Positions 52,172 through 60,289 of a DNA stretch of 64,000 bases are shown here, piece by piece. This stretch comes from Microbacteriaceae bacterium PS02068. Lineage in GTDB: Bacteria; Actinomycetota; Actinomycetes; Actinomycetales; Microbacteriaceae. A program made the position numbers and the translations under genes. How positions within the stretch are numbered: position 1 is the first letter of the stretch; each line of letters starts with the position of its first letter. A model generated the notes under the pieces. It made no database searches, was not told where the DNA came from, and was given only the letters and a program-made list of their open reading frames with translations. The DNA lies in NCBI GenBank assembly GCA_029959325.1, contig JASCPF010000004.1:1-64000 (forward strand), given 5' to 3'.

Positions 52172-52440
52172 TCACTTGACGGGCACGATGGTTCCCGTCA
52201 TGCTGCCCTCGACGACCGCGCGATACGCCTCGCCGACCACGACGGCCGGCACGGGCGGGAACCCCGCGAACAGCGGGTGATGGCGCGTCGCCTCGGCGAG
52301 CACCGTCGAGCTGACGGCATTGATGCGGATGCCTCGGGGCAACTCGGCAGCCGCCGCGATCACGAACGACTCGATCGCCCCGGTCCGGACGCTCAGCCCC
52401 CTCGTCTGTGAAAGCTCATCGTCGGCGGTCGAGGCGATGA
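52172..52440 (-). pseudogene. C-terminal relic of a short-chain dehydrogenase
   Basis: About 88 codons match the end of short SDR proteins: RTGAIESFVIAAAAELP, then RGIRINAVSSTVLAEA and PVPAVVVGEAYRAVVEG. The nucleotide-binding Gly motif and the catalytic Tyr-x-x-x-Lys are missing, and the reading frame merges into antisense of the EamA gene. The junction lies within 15 bp of the EamA stop. A deletion has probably removed the 5' two-thirds of the gene. Confidence 0.7.
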
Positions 52441-52451
52441 GCGCCCGACGC

Positions 52452-53378
52452 CTAGCCGACGGGGGCGACCGCCTCGCGTGCGTGTCGGCCCGCGGCGCGG
52501 ACGGCGCCGATGGATGCCCCGATGACGAGGGCGATCCCGACGACCTCGAGCCACGCGAGCCGCTGCCCCAGCAGGAAGAATCCCGCCAGCGCCGCCGTCG
52601 CGGGGGCAAGGCTCATCAGGATCGCGAAGGCCGACGCCGCAAGACGCCGCAGCGCGATCAGCTCGAAGGCGTACGGCAGGGTCGACGACAGGATCGCCAC
52701 GGCCGCGCCCAGCGCGAGGATGTCGGGGCGCAGCAGCGCCGCGCCGGCCTGGGCCACGCCGAATGGCAGCGACACGAGCGCACCGATCGTCATCGCGAGA
52801 GCGAGCCCGTCGAGCTTCGGGAACGCCGCCCCCACGCGCGCCGACGACAGGATGTAGAGCGCCCACGTCGCGGCGGCGCCGAGGGCGAAGAGCACGCCCA
52901 GGGCATCCAGCCGATCCCACCCGCCCCCACCGAGGGCGACCACTCCGGCGAGCGCGAGCCCCGCCCACACCCATGCCGACGCGCGCCGGCTCGCGATGAT
53001 CGACAGGGTCAGCGGCCCGAGCACCTCGATCGTGACCGTCACTCCGAGCGGCAGCCGGTCGAGCGCGAGATAGAACAGCCCGTTCATGCCCGCCAGCACG
53101 AGGCCGAACGTCGCGACGGCGCGCCAATCCCGCCGGCTGTGCCCGCGCAGGCGCGGCCGCGCGATCATCATCAGCACGATCGCCGAGAACACCAGCCGCA
53201 GCATGACCATGCCGAGCGGGCCGACATCGTCGAACAGCAGCACCGCGAGCGAGGCGCCGAACTCCTGGCAGATCAGTCCCGCGAGGACGAGCGCGACCGC
53301 CGACCCGGCGATGCCCCCGCGCGAACCGCGCACGCCCGTGCCCGGCACGCCCGAGCCCGGGGCCGCGGCCCCGGTCAC
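52452..53378 (-). CDS. EamA (DMT) family exporter, RhtA-like
   Basis: A 308-residue transporter with ten predicted helices in two EamA repeats. Typical lines are GMVMLRLVFSAIVL, FGLVLAGMNGLFYLALDRLP, LGVTVTIEVLGPL and AILMSLAPATAALAG. RhtA-type members export amino acids such as threonine and homoserine. The GTG start overlaps the stop of the upstream lipoprotein gene (GTGA), so the two are coupled, an unusual pairing. About 25 Gly/Ala/Pro-rich residues precede the first helix. Confidence 0.88.
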   Translation of the reverse strand: MTGAAAPGSGVPGTGVRGSRGGIAGSAVALVLAGLICQEFGASLAVLLFDDVGPLGMVMLRLVFSAIVLMMIARPRLRGHSRRDWRAVATFGLVLAGMNGLFYLALDRLPLGVTVTIEVLGPLTLSIIASRRASAWVWAGLALAGVVALGGGGWDRLDALGVLFALGAAATWALYILSSARVGAAFPKLDGLALAMTIGALVSLPFGVAQAGAALLRPDILALGAAVAILSSTLPYAFELIALRRLAASAFAILMSLAPATAALAGFFLLGQRLAWLEVVGIALVIGASIGAVRAAGRHAREAVAPVG

Positions 53379-54595
53379 GGAATCGGGCAGACCGCCGCGG
53401 CCGTCACCTGGGCGCCCATGTCGTCGGCCGTCCAGGGCAGCCCGGCCTCCGGAGCGGTCTGGCCCGACGCCGCGGGGGCTTTCGACGCGATCGCGGCGAG
53501 CTGCCACGCGAGGCTGCGCACCAGCGTGTCGGAGGCGCGCGAGTTATTGAGCACCACGACGACGGTCATCCCGGTGTTCCGGTCGGCGAAGGCCGCCGTG
53601 AGGTATCCCGGGATCGAGCCGTACTGGCCGATGAGGGACCCTGCCTGGTAGGCGCCGCCGGCGGCGGTGAACCACGACGGCGCATCGGCCGCGGCCGGCA
53701 GCACCGAGGCGAAGCGTGCGTCGGTGTCGTAGCTGCGGGCACCGGTGGCGAGGGCCTGCGCGTAGCGACCGAGGTCGTCCAGATCCGAAGTCACGCCCGA
53801 TGCCGTGTACCCGGCACTCGGCGACAGATCTGTCATGTCCGTCGGCTCGGCACAGGCGACCGCGCCGTCTGCCGTGTTGCCCGAGTACTTCCCGGCGAGC
53901 TGCACCGAGGCATCCGTCGGCAGCGCGCTCGCCGTCATGCCCGCCGGCGCGAACACATACTTCTCGAGCAGCTGCGCCGCCGTGCGGCGCGACGCGTGCT
54001 CGAGGGCGATGCCGAGCAGCACGTATCCCGTGTCGGAGTCGGCGAACGACGTTCCGGGCTGCGCACCCGGCGACGCCGCGACGCCGTACGACGCGAGCTC
54101 GCGCGGATTCCACACGCGCTCCGGGTTGGCGAAGAGCCGGCCGCTCACGGCCGGCATGTACGAGGGGATTCCGCTCGTCGAATCGCACAGCTCGCCGAGC
54201 GTCACGGCGTCGAGCCCGGGCAGGCCAGGGACGTAGGCGGTGACGCTGTCGCCGAGCTTCACGGTGCCGTCGGCGGCGAGCCCATAGAGCACGTCGCAGG
54301 TCATCGCGCGCGTGACAGCGCCCGCCTTGAACGACTCCGACGCCGACGGCTTCGCCGAGCCGGCACCGGTGCGCCAGGTACCGGCCCACGGCGCCCACAC
54401 GCCGACGATCGCGCCCGTCGATCCCGAGGCCGCCACGGCGCGATCGACGGCCGCCTGCAGCTGCGTCTGCGTGTCGGCGGGCAGATCGGCTGCGACCTGC
54501 GCCGGGACGTCGAGGCTGACGGATGCCTGGGGAGCGCACGCGGCGAGCGCCACAGCGACGACGGCCGCACCGGCGAGGGCGGCGACGCGTCGCAT
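53375..54595 (-). CDS. Beta-lactamase-fold (class C-like) lipoprotein, catalytically degenerate
   Basis: A 406-residue protein with a lipoprotein signal (MRRVAALAGAAVVAVALAAC) and the serine beta-lactamase/DD-peptidase fold. All three active-site motifs appear altered. The SxxK position reads AVTR in FKAGAVTRAM. The YxN position reads DSD in FADSDTGYVLLG. The HxG position reads QYG in GQYGSIPGY. The surrounding framework is otherwise well kept, so the fold should be intact while hydrolysis should not be. A binding or sensing role at the cell surface is inferred. Start ATG 54595 has GAGG upstream. GTG 54619 and ATG 54613 are alternatives. Confidence 0.85.
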   Translation of the reverse strand: MRRVAALAGAAVVAVALAACAPQASVSLDVPAQVAADLPADTQTQLQAAVDRAVAASGSTGAIVGVWAPWAGTWRTGAGSAKPSASESFKAGAVTRAMTCDVLYGLAADGTVKLGDSVTAYVPGLPGLDAVTLGELCDSTSGIPSYMPAVSGRLFANPERVWNPRELASYGVAASPGAQPGTSFADSDTGYVLLGIALEHASRRTAAQLLEKYVFAPAGMTASALPTDASVQLAGKYSGNTADGAVACAEPTDMTDLSPSAGYTASGVTSDLDDLGRYAQALATGARSYDTDARFASVLPAAADAPSWFTAAGGAYQAGSLIGQYGSIPGYLTAAFADRNTGMTVVVVLNNSRASDTLVRSLAWQLAAIASKAPAASGQTAPEAGLPWTADDMGAQVTAAAVCPIP

Positions 54596-54674
54596 GCGAT
54601 AGGTCCTCGGCATCCTCACCCCCGGGTGTTCCTAGACAGCGTAGATCATTTCCGTCAGGCACCCGAATGGCCAC

Positions 54675-54694
54675 GTGGGCGCCGACGCGCCCAC
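54675..54694 (-). terminator. Hairpin after the liv operon
   Basis: A perfect 8-bp stem GTGGGCGC/GCGCCCAC with the 4-nt loop CGAC, 18 bp beyond the livF stop on the minus strand. No clear T tail. Probable terminator. Confidence 0.6.
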
Positions 54695-54712
54695 CGCAAC
54701 GGGCGAGCGCCT

Positions 54713-55432
54713 CTAGACGACCCCGAGGTACTTGTTCTGCACTTCGGCGTTGCCCGCGATGTCGGCAGCGGGCAGGTCGGCGGCGATGCGACCGTTGACC
54801 ATGACGAGGATGCGGTCGCACAGTTCGGTCGCGAACCGCAGGTTCTGCTCGATGAGCAGCACCGCCTGGCCCTCGGTGACGACGCCGCGAAGCACCTCCG
54901 CGAGGTGGTCGACCACGGCGGGAGCAAGACCCTCCGACGGTTCGTCCATGACGATGAGGCGCGGGTTGGAGAGCAGGGCGCGGCCGATCGCAAGCATCTG
55001 CTGCTCGCCGCCGGAGAGGGCGGCCCCGCTGTTGCGGCGACGTTCTGCGAGGCGCGGGAACAGCTCGTACACGGCGCCCACGTTCCACCGCGCACTCTTC
55101 TTCGCGCCGACCATCGTGAGGTGCTCGTGCACACTGAGTGAAGGGAAGATGCGCCGACCCTGCGGCACGTAGGCGATGCCCGCGTGGTTCACCTGGTAGG
55201 GCTGTCGCCCGGCGATATCGCGCCCCTCGAACTCGATGGAGCCACTCGTGACGGGGATGAAGCCGGCGATCGCCTTCACGAGCGTCGTCTTCCCCATCCC
55301 GTTGCGACCGACCATGCCGAGCGGTTCGCGACCCATGGTGAATGAGACGTCCTGCAGGACGTGGACGCGCCCGTAGTGCACGTTGAGATCGGTGACGCGG
55401 AACTCGTGGCCGGCGTCAGGCTGCGTGGTCAA
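54713..55432 (-). CDS. livF: Branched-chain-amino-acid-type ABC transporter ATPase
   Basis: A 239-residue ATPase of the HAAT family: Walker A GRNGMGKTT, IAYVPQGRRIFP, signature LSGGEQQMLA, Walker B LIVMDEPSEGLAP and H-loop LLIEQN. The IFP and SEGLAP wording is LivF-specific. Start TTG 55432 is chosen because GGAGG lies 5 nt upstream and it overlaps livG by 17 bp. Last gene of the importer set; a hairpin follows. The substrate is probably the compound degraded by the adjacent enzymes rather than an amino acid (inference). Confidence 0.93.
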   Translation of the reverse strand: MTTQPDAGHEFRVTDLNVHYGRVHVLQDVSFTMGREPLGMVGRNGMGKTTLVKAIAGFIPVTSGSIEFEGRDIAGRQPYQVNHAGIAYVPQGRRIFPSLSVHEHLTMVGAKKSARWNVGAVYELFPRLAERRRNSGAALSGGEQQMLAIGRALLSNPRLIVMDEPSEGLAPAVVDHLAEVLRGVVTEGQAVLLIEQNLRFATELCDRILVMVNGRIAADLPAADIAGNAEVQNKYLGVV

Positions 55433-56174
55433 TCGAGCCTCCCAGGTAGATCTCTCGCACACGCTCGCTCGCGCGGATCTCATCGGGCGTGCCTTCCAGG
55501 ATCTTCTCTCCGTCGTGCATGACCACGACGCGGCTCGCGACGGCAAGAGCGATGTCCATGTCGTGCTCGATGAGGAGGAGGGTGATCTCCTGCGGCAGTT
55601 CGCGCAGCAGCCGGACGAGCTGACCGCGCTCGGCAGGCGAGAATCCCGCTGCCGGCTCGTCGAGCATGAGCAGGCGAGGTTGGAGGGCGAGCGCCATGGC
55701 GAGCTCGAGCTGCCGCTGCTCGCCATGCGAGAGATCGGCGACGAGGTGCTCGCCGCGGCCGGCCAGGCCGACGCGGTCGAGCAGCCGCTCGACCCGGTCC
55801 CACCGCGCGGGGCTGCGCCGGGCGAGACGCAGGAGTCCACCGCGGAACTCGTTTCCGCCCAGAGCGATGAAGACGTTGTCAGCGGCGGTGAGCTGCTCGA
55901 ACAGACGCGACGTCTGGAACGTGCGGGCGAGGCCGCGCCGCGCCCTCGCCGCGGTGGAGAGGCGGTTGACGTCCTCACCGAAGAGCTCGATCGATCCGGA
56001 GCTCGCGGGGAAGACCCCCGCGATCGTATTGAAGAGCGTGGACTTACCCGCGCCGTTCGTGCCGATGACGCTGATGCGCTCACCAGCCTCGATCTCCAGG
56101 CTCACGTCGCGGATGGCCTTGACGCCGCCGAAGCTCTTCGACACGTCGCGCACCGCGAGGGCGGGGTCGGGCAT
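55416..56174 (-). CDS. livG: Branched-chain-amino-acid-type ABC transporter ATPase
   Basis: A 252-residue ATPase with Walker A GTNGAGKST, the LivG-type ARTFQTSRLFEQLT, signature SHGEQRQLELA, Walker B LLMLDEPAAGFSP and LLIEHDMDI. It pairs with LivF to drive import. The C-terminal EKILEGTPDEIRASERVREIYLG (partly quoted) is the usual LivG ending. Start ATG 56174 has AAAGGA at 6 nt. It is 67 bp from the binding-protein gene upstream. Confidence 0.94.
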   Translation of the reverse strand: MPDPALAVRDVSKSFGGVKAIRDVSLEIEAGERISVIGTNGAGKSTLFNTIAGVFPASSGSIELFGEDVNRLSTAARARRGLARTFQTSRLFEQLTAADNVFIALGGNEFRGGLLRLARRSPARWDRVERLLDRVGLAGRGEHLVADLSHGEQRQLELAMALALQPRLLMLDEPAAGFSPAERGQLVRLLRELPQEITLLLIEHDMDIALAVASRVVVMHDGEKILEGTPDEIRASERVREIYLGGSIDHAA

Positions 56175-56241
56175 CGTCTGTCCTTTCAGAGGGTGCGGGA
56201 GGGGGCCGGCCACCGTGACCGACCCCCGGTGCAGCGGGGGC

Positions 56242-57504
56242 TTACGGGCAACCCTCGAAACGGTCGTACACCGTGGTGCCCTGCTTCACGCCGGTCGCCT
56301 CACTGATGTTCACCTGCGTGAGCTTGCCGTTCTCGTCCTTCACCTCGATGAGGAAGTTGTCGACGATCGCCTGGCGATTCTTGTCCATCGAGATGCGACC
56401 CGTGGGCGAGTCCCACTCGAGGCTGCCGAGCGCGGCACGCAGGGCGGACTGGTTGTCGCTCAGGTCTCCCTTCGCCTCCTGAAGCCCCAGAAGCAGCGAC
56501 TCGAAGGAGTTGTAGTAGAGGATCGAGAAGATCGTCGGGCTCGGGAAGGCGTCGGGCTGCGTGACATAGGCATCCACGAAGGGCTGCCATTCCGGGTTGT
56601 CGTACCCGGCACCCGGCACAGGGCCACCGGTGATCGTGCCGACTGCGGCCGATGCGATGTTGGCGTCGCCCGAGAGCGCGGTCGTGTCGACAGCGATGGA
56701 TCCCCCGACGAGCGGCAGCTTCACTCCGTTGGTGACGGCCTGCGAGAGGAACGACGCGGCGTCGGCACCGCCGAGGCCGACGTAGACGGCGTCGGTGTCG
56801 GCGGGGATCTGCGAGATGATCGTGGCGTAGTCGGTGGTTCCGACCGGCACCCATGCGTTTCCCGTGACCTCACCGCCGGCGGCGCAGAACTCGGAGAAGA
56901 ACCCGCCGGCGTTGTCGTACGGGAATGAGTAGTCCTCGGCGATCGAGTAGATCTTCCGGTAGCCCTTCGTGTCGTAGGCGTAGGTGCCGAGGCCGCCCAT
57001 CCACATCGCCGAGTCGCCGTGGAAGCGGAAGAAGTTCTCCGCGCCCTCGAGCGTCATCCCGACGGGGCTCGCCGAGCCGTTCACGAACGTGACTTCGGGG
57101 ACCGTGAGGGCGTACTGCACGACGGCCTCACCCTCGTCTCCCGAGACGGGGCCGAACACGATGTCGACTCCGTCGTTCTCGACCAGCTTCTTCACCTGGG
57201 TCTGTGCGGAGCCCGACGTCCCATCGGTGCCGGCGTAGATGATCTCGACCTTCTTGCCGCCGACCTCACCGCCGTCCACCGTTCCACCGAGAGCCTCCAT
57301 GGCGACACCGATCGCCGCCTTGGCCTCGCCCATGCCGAAGGCGAGGTTGCCCTCCGAGGTCGCGAGCACGCCGATCTTGATGGTGTCGTCGCCGCCGGTC
57401 TGGCCGCCGGTTCCTCCTCCGGCACTGCAGCCGGCCAGGGCGAGCACGGCGGTGACGCCGACGGCGATGGCCGGAGCCAGGCCCTTCTTCTTGTTCAGCA
57501 TCAT
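56242..57504 (-). CDS. livK: Branched-chain-amino-acid-type substrate-binding lipoprotein
   Basis: A 420-residue binding protein of the HAAT family. It has a lipoprotein signal with VLALAGCSAGGG, then IKIGVLATSEGN, VDIVFGPVSGDEGEAV, FFRFHGDS and DAVYVGLGGADA. The family as a whole binds amino acids, amides, ureas, aromatic acids and other small polar compounds, so the ligand is open. Unusually, this gene lies between permease and ATPase genes rather than first. ATG 57504 overlaps the LivM stop (ATGA). Confidence 0.9.
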   Translation of the reverse strand: MMLNKKKGLAPAIAVGVTAVLALAGCSAGGGTGGQTGGDDTIKIGVLATSEGNLAFGMGEAKAAIGVAMEALGGTVDGGEVGGKKVEIIYAGTDGTSGSAQTQVKKLVENDGVDIVFGPVSGDEGEAVVQYALTVPEVTFVNGSASPVGMTLEGAENFFRFHGDSAMWMGGLGTYAYDTKGYRKIYSIAEDYSFPYDNAGGFFSEFCAAGGEVTGNAWVPVGTTDYATIISQIPADTDAVYVGLGGADAASFLSQAVTNGVKLPLVGGSIAVDTTALSGDANIASAAVGTITGGPVPGAGYDNPEWQPFVDAYVTQPDAFPSPTIFSILYYNSFESLLLGLQEAKGDLSDNQSALRAALGSLEWDSPTGRISMDKNRQAIVDNFLIEVKDENGKLTQVNISEATGVKQGTTVYDRFEGCP

Positions 57505-58559
57505 TGCTGCTTTCCTTTCGTGATTGCCTCGACCGCGGGCTGGGAAGCCGACGGGTCTTGCTGCGGGTGGTCCGACACGTCGGCGGATGTGCGCCGACGA
57601 TCGAGAGCCCGTCTTACCTGCTGCCCGATTCCGGCGATGCCCGCCGGCGCGAAGAGCAGGACGAGGATGAACACGACCCCGGTGAGAGTCATGTAGCGAT
57701 CGGTGAGGTCTTGAGCGAAGTTGTCGAGCAGCGTGAACACGATGGCCCCGACGAAGACTCCGCCGAGAGAGCCGATTCCGCCGATCACGGCGACGACGAG
57801 GACGTCGAGTGTCGAGCCGAGACTGACGACGTCCGGATCGATCTGGGCCCGGTCGAACACGAGCACCACTCCCCCGATCGAGGCGATGAACGCCGCGAAG
57901 GTGATGGCGGCGACCCGGTAACGGTTCACGCGGTAGCCGAGAGCGGCCATGCGCTCGGGGCTGTCGCGGATGCCTTGCAGAGCGAGCCCGAACGAGCTCG
58001 CCGCCACGTACCGACACAGCAGGTAGCAGCAGACCGCGAGCAGCAGTGCGGTGAAGTAGAACGTCGTGATGTCGTTGAGGTTCACGATCCCGAGGTGGGG
58101 CTTCGTGATCGGCGCCAGCCCGCGACGCGCGTTCGTGACCTCGACCGCCTGCGACGCCCACGAGAAGAACACCTGGCCGAGTGCGAGGGTGATCATGAGG
58201 AAGTAGATCGCCTTCGTTCGTGCGGCGATGAGGGCGACGACGAGACCGGCGAGTGTGCCGACGAGGATGCCGACCGGCACAGCCACGAAGAAGGGCTGAT
58301 CCTGAGTGACCATCATGTAGCCGACCCCGTACGCCGAGACGCCCGCGATCGTCACCTGTGCGAGTGACAGCAGCCCGACGTAGCGGTTGAGGAAGACGAG
58401 GCTCATCGCGATGATGCCGAGCCACAGGCTCCGGACGCCGATGTTGGGCAGCCAGAACCGAGGCCGGTCGACGACGTAGGGGAACGCGATGGCGATGCCC
58501 AGCACGACCACCCAGCCGATCCAGGCGAAGCGCGCGAGGCGCGGCCGCTGCGGGGTCAT
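57501..58559 (-). CDS. livM: Branched-chain-amino-acid-type ABC permease
   Basis: A 352-residue membrane protein with about nine predicted helices. It has the LivM signature GRVFVALIAARTKAIYFLMIT-like region (here GLVVALIAARTKAIYFLMI), NLNDITTFYF and GGIGSLGGVFVGAIV. It forms the channel with LivH. The extended tail after RALDRRRTSADV is hydrophilic. The ATG overlaps the livH stop (ATGA). Confidence 0.93.
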   Translation of the reverse strand: MTPQRPRLARFAWIGWVVVLGIAIAFPYVVDRPRFWLPNIGVRSLWLGIIAMSLVFLNRYVGLLSLAQVTIAGVSAYGVGYMMVTQDQPFFVAVPVGILVGTLAGLVVALIAARTKAIYFLMITLALGQVFFSWASQAVEVTNARRGLAPITKPHLGIVNLNDITTFYFTALLLAVCCYLLCRYVAASSFGLALQGIRDSPERMAALGYRVNRYRVAAITFAAFIASIGGVVLVFDRAQIDPDVVSLGSTLDVLVVAVIGGIGSLGGVFVGAIVFTLLDNFAQDLTDRYMTLTGVVFILVLLFAPAGIAGIGQQVRRALDRRRTSADVSDHPQQDPSASQPAVEAITKGKQQ

Positions 58560-59422
58560 GATGCCGACCTCCTTCCCAGGATGCCCTGAGGTCGTACAGC
58601 GAGCACGACGACCATCAGCGCGAACGTGAGCACGAGCGAGTAGGTCGGGGCATAGACGAGGGCGAACTGGGACACGAGTCCGACGAGCGCCGCCCCGATG
58701 GCGGCCCCCGGCACACTGCCCATGCCGCCGACGATGACGACGACGAGAGAGAAGAGCAGGTAGGTGCCGTCCTGTCCGGGCAGGAGAGGGAAGAGCGTGC
58801 CGCCCACGACTCCGGCGAACGCGGCAAGGGCGGATCCGACGAAGAAGATCGAGGCGAACACGACGCGGACGTTGACACCCGTCGCCGATGTCATCTGCGC
58901 GTCGTCGACGCCTGCCCGCACGATGGAGCCGTAGCGGGTGTTGTTGATGACGAGTGTCAGCGCGACCCCGACGGCGACCGCGATCGCGAGGATCACGAGC
59001 CGGATGAGCGGGTAGTCGCCGAGCCCCGGAAGGGGCACCGCGATCTGCAGCTCGCGCGGCACGGCGACCTGCGTGGCCGTGCCGCCGAAGACCGCGAGCA
59101 TGAGGTCTGTGCCGATGAGGGAGACGCCCAGGGTGACGAGCGCGACGCGCATGTCGTCATCCTGGAAGCGGCGGATCAGCACTTGATGGATGAGGAGCCC
59201 GAGCGTGCCGACCGCGACTGCAGCGCCGAGGGCGCCGAAGATCCAGCTGCCGGTCTCCCGGACGATCACGTAGCCGATGTAGCCGCCCAAGAGGTAGCTC
59301 GTGCCGTGCGCCATGGTGATGACGCGCATGAGCCCGAAGATGAGCGTGAGTCCGCTCGCGACGAGGAAGTAGACCGCAGCGAGCGTCAGCCCATTGAGGG
59401 CGATGAGCAAGAACTGATCCAT
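58556..59422 (-). CDS. livH: Branched-chain-amino-acid-type ABC permease
   Basis: A 288-residue permease with about eight helices. The N-terminal LNGLTLAAVYFLVASGLTLI and FGLMRVITMAHG are the LivH opening, and GGMGSVPGAAIGAALVGL the conserved cytoplasmic loop. First gene of the transporter part of the gene set. Start ATG 59422 with AGGTGG just upstream; an in-frame ATG at 59497 would place a hydrophilic, unlikely leader through the operator palindrome. The palindrome at 59487-59498 lies 65 bp upstream. Confidence 0.93.
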   Translation of the reverse strand: MDQFLLIALNGLTLAAVYFLVASGLTLIFGLMRVITMAHGTSYLLGGYIGYVIVRETGSWIFGALGAAVAVGTLGLLIHQVLIRRFQDDDMRVALVTLGVSLIGTDLMLAVFGGTATQVAVPRELQIAVPLPGLGDYPLIRLVILAIAVAVGVALTLVINNTRYGSIVRAGVDDAQMTSATGVNVRVVFASIFFVGSALAAFAGVVGGTLFPLLPGQDGTYLLFSLVVVIVGGMGSVPGAAIGAALVGLVSQFALVYAPTYSLVLTFALMVVVLAVRPQGILGRRSAS

Positions 59423-59486
59423 TCCACCTATCTCACAACTCTGTGATGGGACTTCATTCAATGTGGGACACGTATATGTATCCCGC

Positions 59487-59508
59487 CTTGTATACAAGTC
59501 ACTGTAAA
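59487..59508. promoter_or_regulatory. GntR-type operator and TTTACA element before livH
   Basis: A perfect 12-bp palindrome CTTGTATACAAG (59487-59498), the form expected for FadR/VanR-type GntR repressors. A -35-like TTTACA (minus strand, 59503-59508) lies 4 bp away, so a bound repressor would sit between -35 and -10. Confidence 0.7.
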
Positions 59509-59551
59509 GGCCGATGAGGGCCGTGTCAATGACGGAGAGGGAGGGCGGGTG

Positions 59552-60223
59552 TCAGTCTCCGAGCAGCACGGACGCGCTCTCGAGCATGTCGAGCATGCGC
59601 GCCCGCATGTGCCCGATGTGCTCCTTCACGGCCGGCTCGATGGCGTCGTAGTCCTGGCCGACGATTGCCTCCGCGAGCACGAGGTGCTCCTGAGAACACG
59701 CCTGCAGGCGAGACTGCGCGGATGCCGCGCGCAACCAGAACCGTTGGATGCGCCGACGGGTCTCTTTCACTGTCTCCGCGACGAGCTGGTTTCCGGCGAT
59801 CGAGTTCACCGTGCGGTGGAACTCGAGGTCTGCCGCCGACCATGACGCCCTGTCATCCATCGCGGCCGCCGCCCGCATGCGCTCCACGCTCTCGCGCAGC
59901 CGGGCGGCGTCGCCGGCACTCATGACGCTCGACGCCTTGCGACACACGTACGTGTCGAGCACCTCGAGCAGGTCGCACGCATCGTTCACCTCTTGCGTGG
60001 TGAGCTGCGACACCGAGAAGCGCGCGTTGTCGCTGCGCTTGACGAGCCCCTCCTTCTCGAGCCGCTGGAGCGCCTCCCGCACGGGCGTGCGGCTGATGCC
60101 GAGCTGGGCCGCGATGCGGTTCTCGCTCAGCGGGGCACCCGATCGGATCCGAAACCCCGTGATCTCACCCAGCAGCCAGTCGTAGGCCGAGTCGACGCGC
60201 GAGCTCGCTTCGTCAAGAGTCAT
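59552..60223 (-). CDS. GntR family regulator, FCD (FadR) subfamily
   Basis: A 223-residue regulator. The winged-helix N-terminus has PLSENRIAAQLGISRTPVREAL and EGLVKR (quoted in pieces). The helical FCD ligand domain carries DLEFHRTVNSIAGN and the metal-binding His pattern completed by EHIGHMRARM. FCD regulators usually respond to a carboxylate pathway intermediate. It sits between catabolic enzymes and the transporter genes, so it is expected to control both through the palindromes at 59487 and 60256. ATG 60223. Confidence 0.93.
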   Translation of the reverse strand: MTLDEASSRVDSAYDWLLGEITGFRIRSGAPLSENRIAAQLGISRTPVREALQRLEKEGLVKRSDNARFSVSQLTTQEVNDACDLLEVLDTYVCRKASSVMSAGDAARLRESVERMRAAAAMDDRASWSAADLEFHRTVNSIAGNQLVAETVKETRRRIQRFWLRAASAQSRLQACSQEHLVLAEAIVGQDYDAIEPAVKEHIGHMRARMLDMLESASVLLGD

Positions 60224-60255
60224 GATGCGTCCGATCGAAGAGTGAATACAGATCC

Positions 60256-60278
60256 GTATCCGGATACCCCACTGTAAA
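60256..60278. promoter_or_regulatory. Second palindrome and TTTACA element before gntR
   Basis: A perfect 12-bp palindrome GTATCCGGATAC (60256-60267) is followed 5 bp on by the same TGTAAA (TTTACA on the minus strand, 60273-60278) seen before livH. The two sites share CACTGTAAA but differ in the palindrome core. Confidence 0.6.
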
Positions 60279-60289
60279 CGCGGAACCGG

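Noticed and set aside
51810..52175. A 121-codon minus-strand open frame upstream of the STAND gene
   Set aside because: It overlaps the STAND start, shows no protein-like pattern and has no ribosome-binding site.
56175..56241. Hairpin between the binding-protein and livG genes
   Set aside because: Only a 5-bp CACCG/CGGTG stem with a long loop could be drawn, which is too weak to report as a terminator.
59423..59497. Longer LivH start at 59497
   Set aside because: It would add 25 hydrophilic residues encoded across the operator palindrome region. ATG 59422 gives the normal LivH N-terminus.
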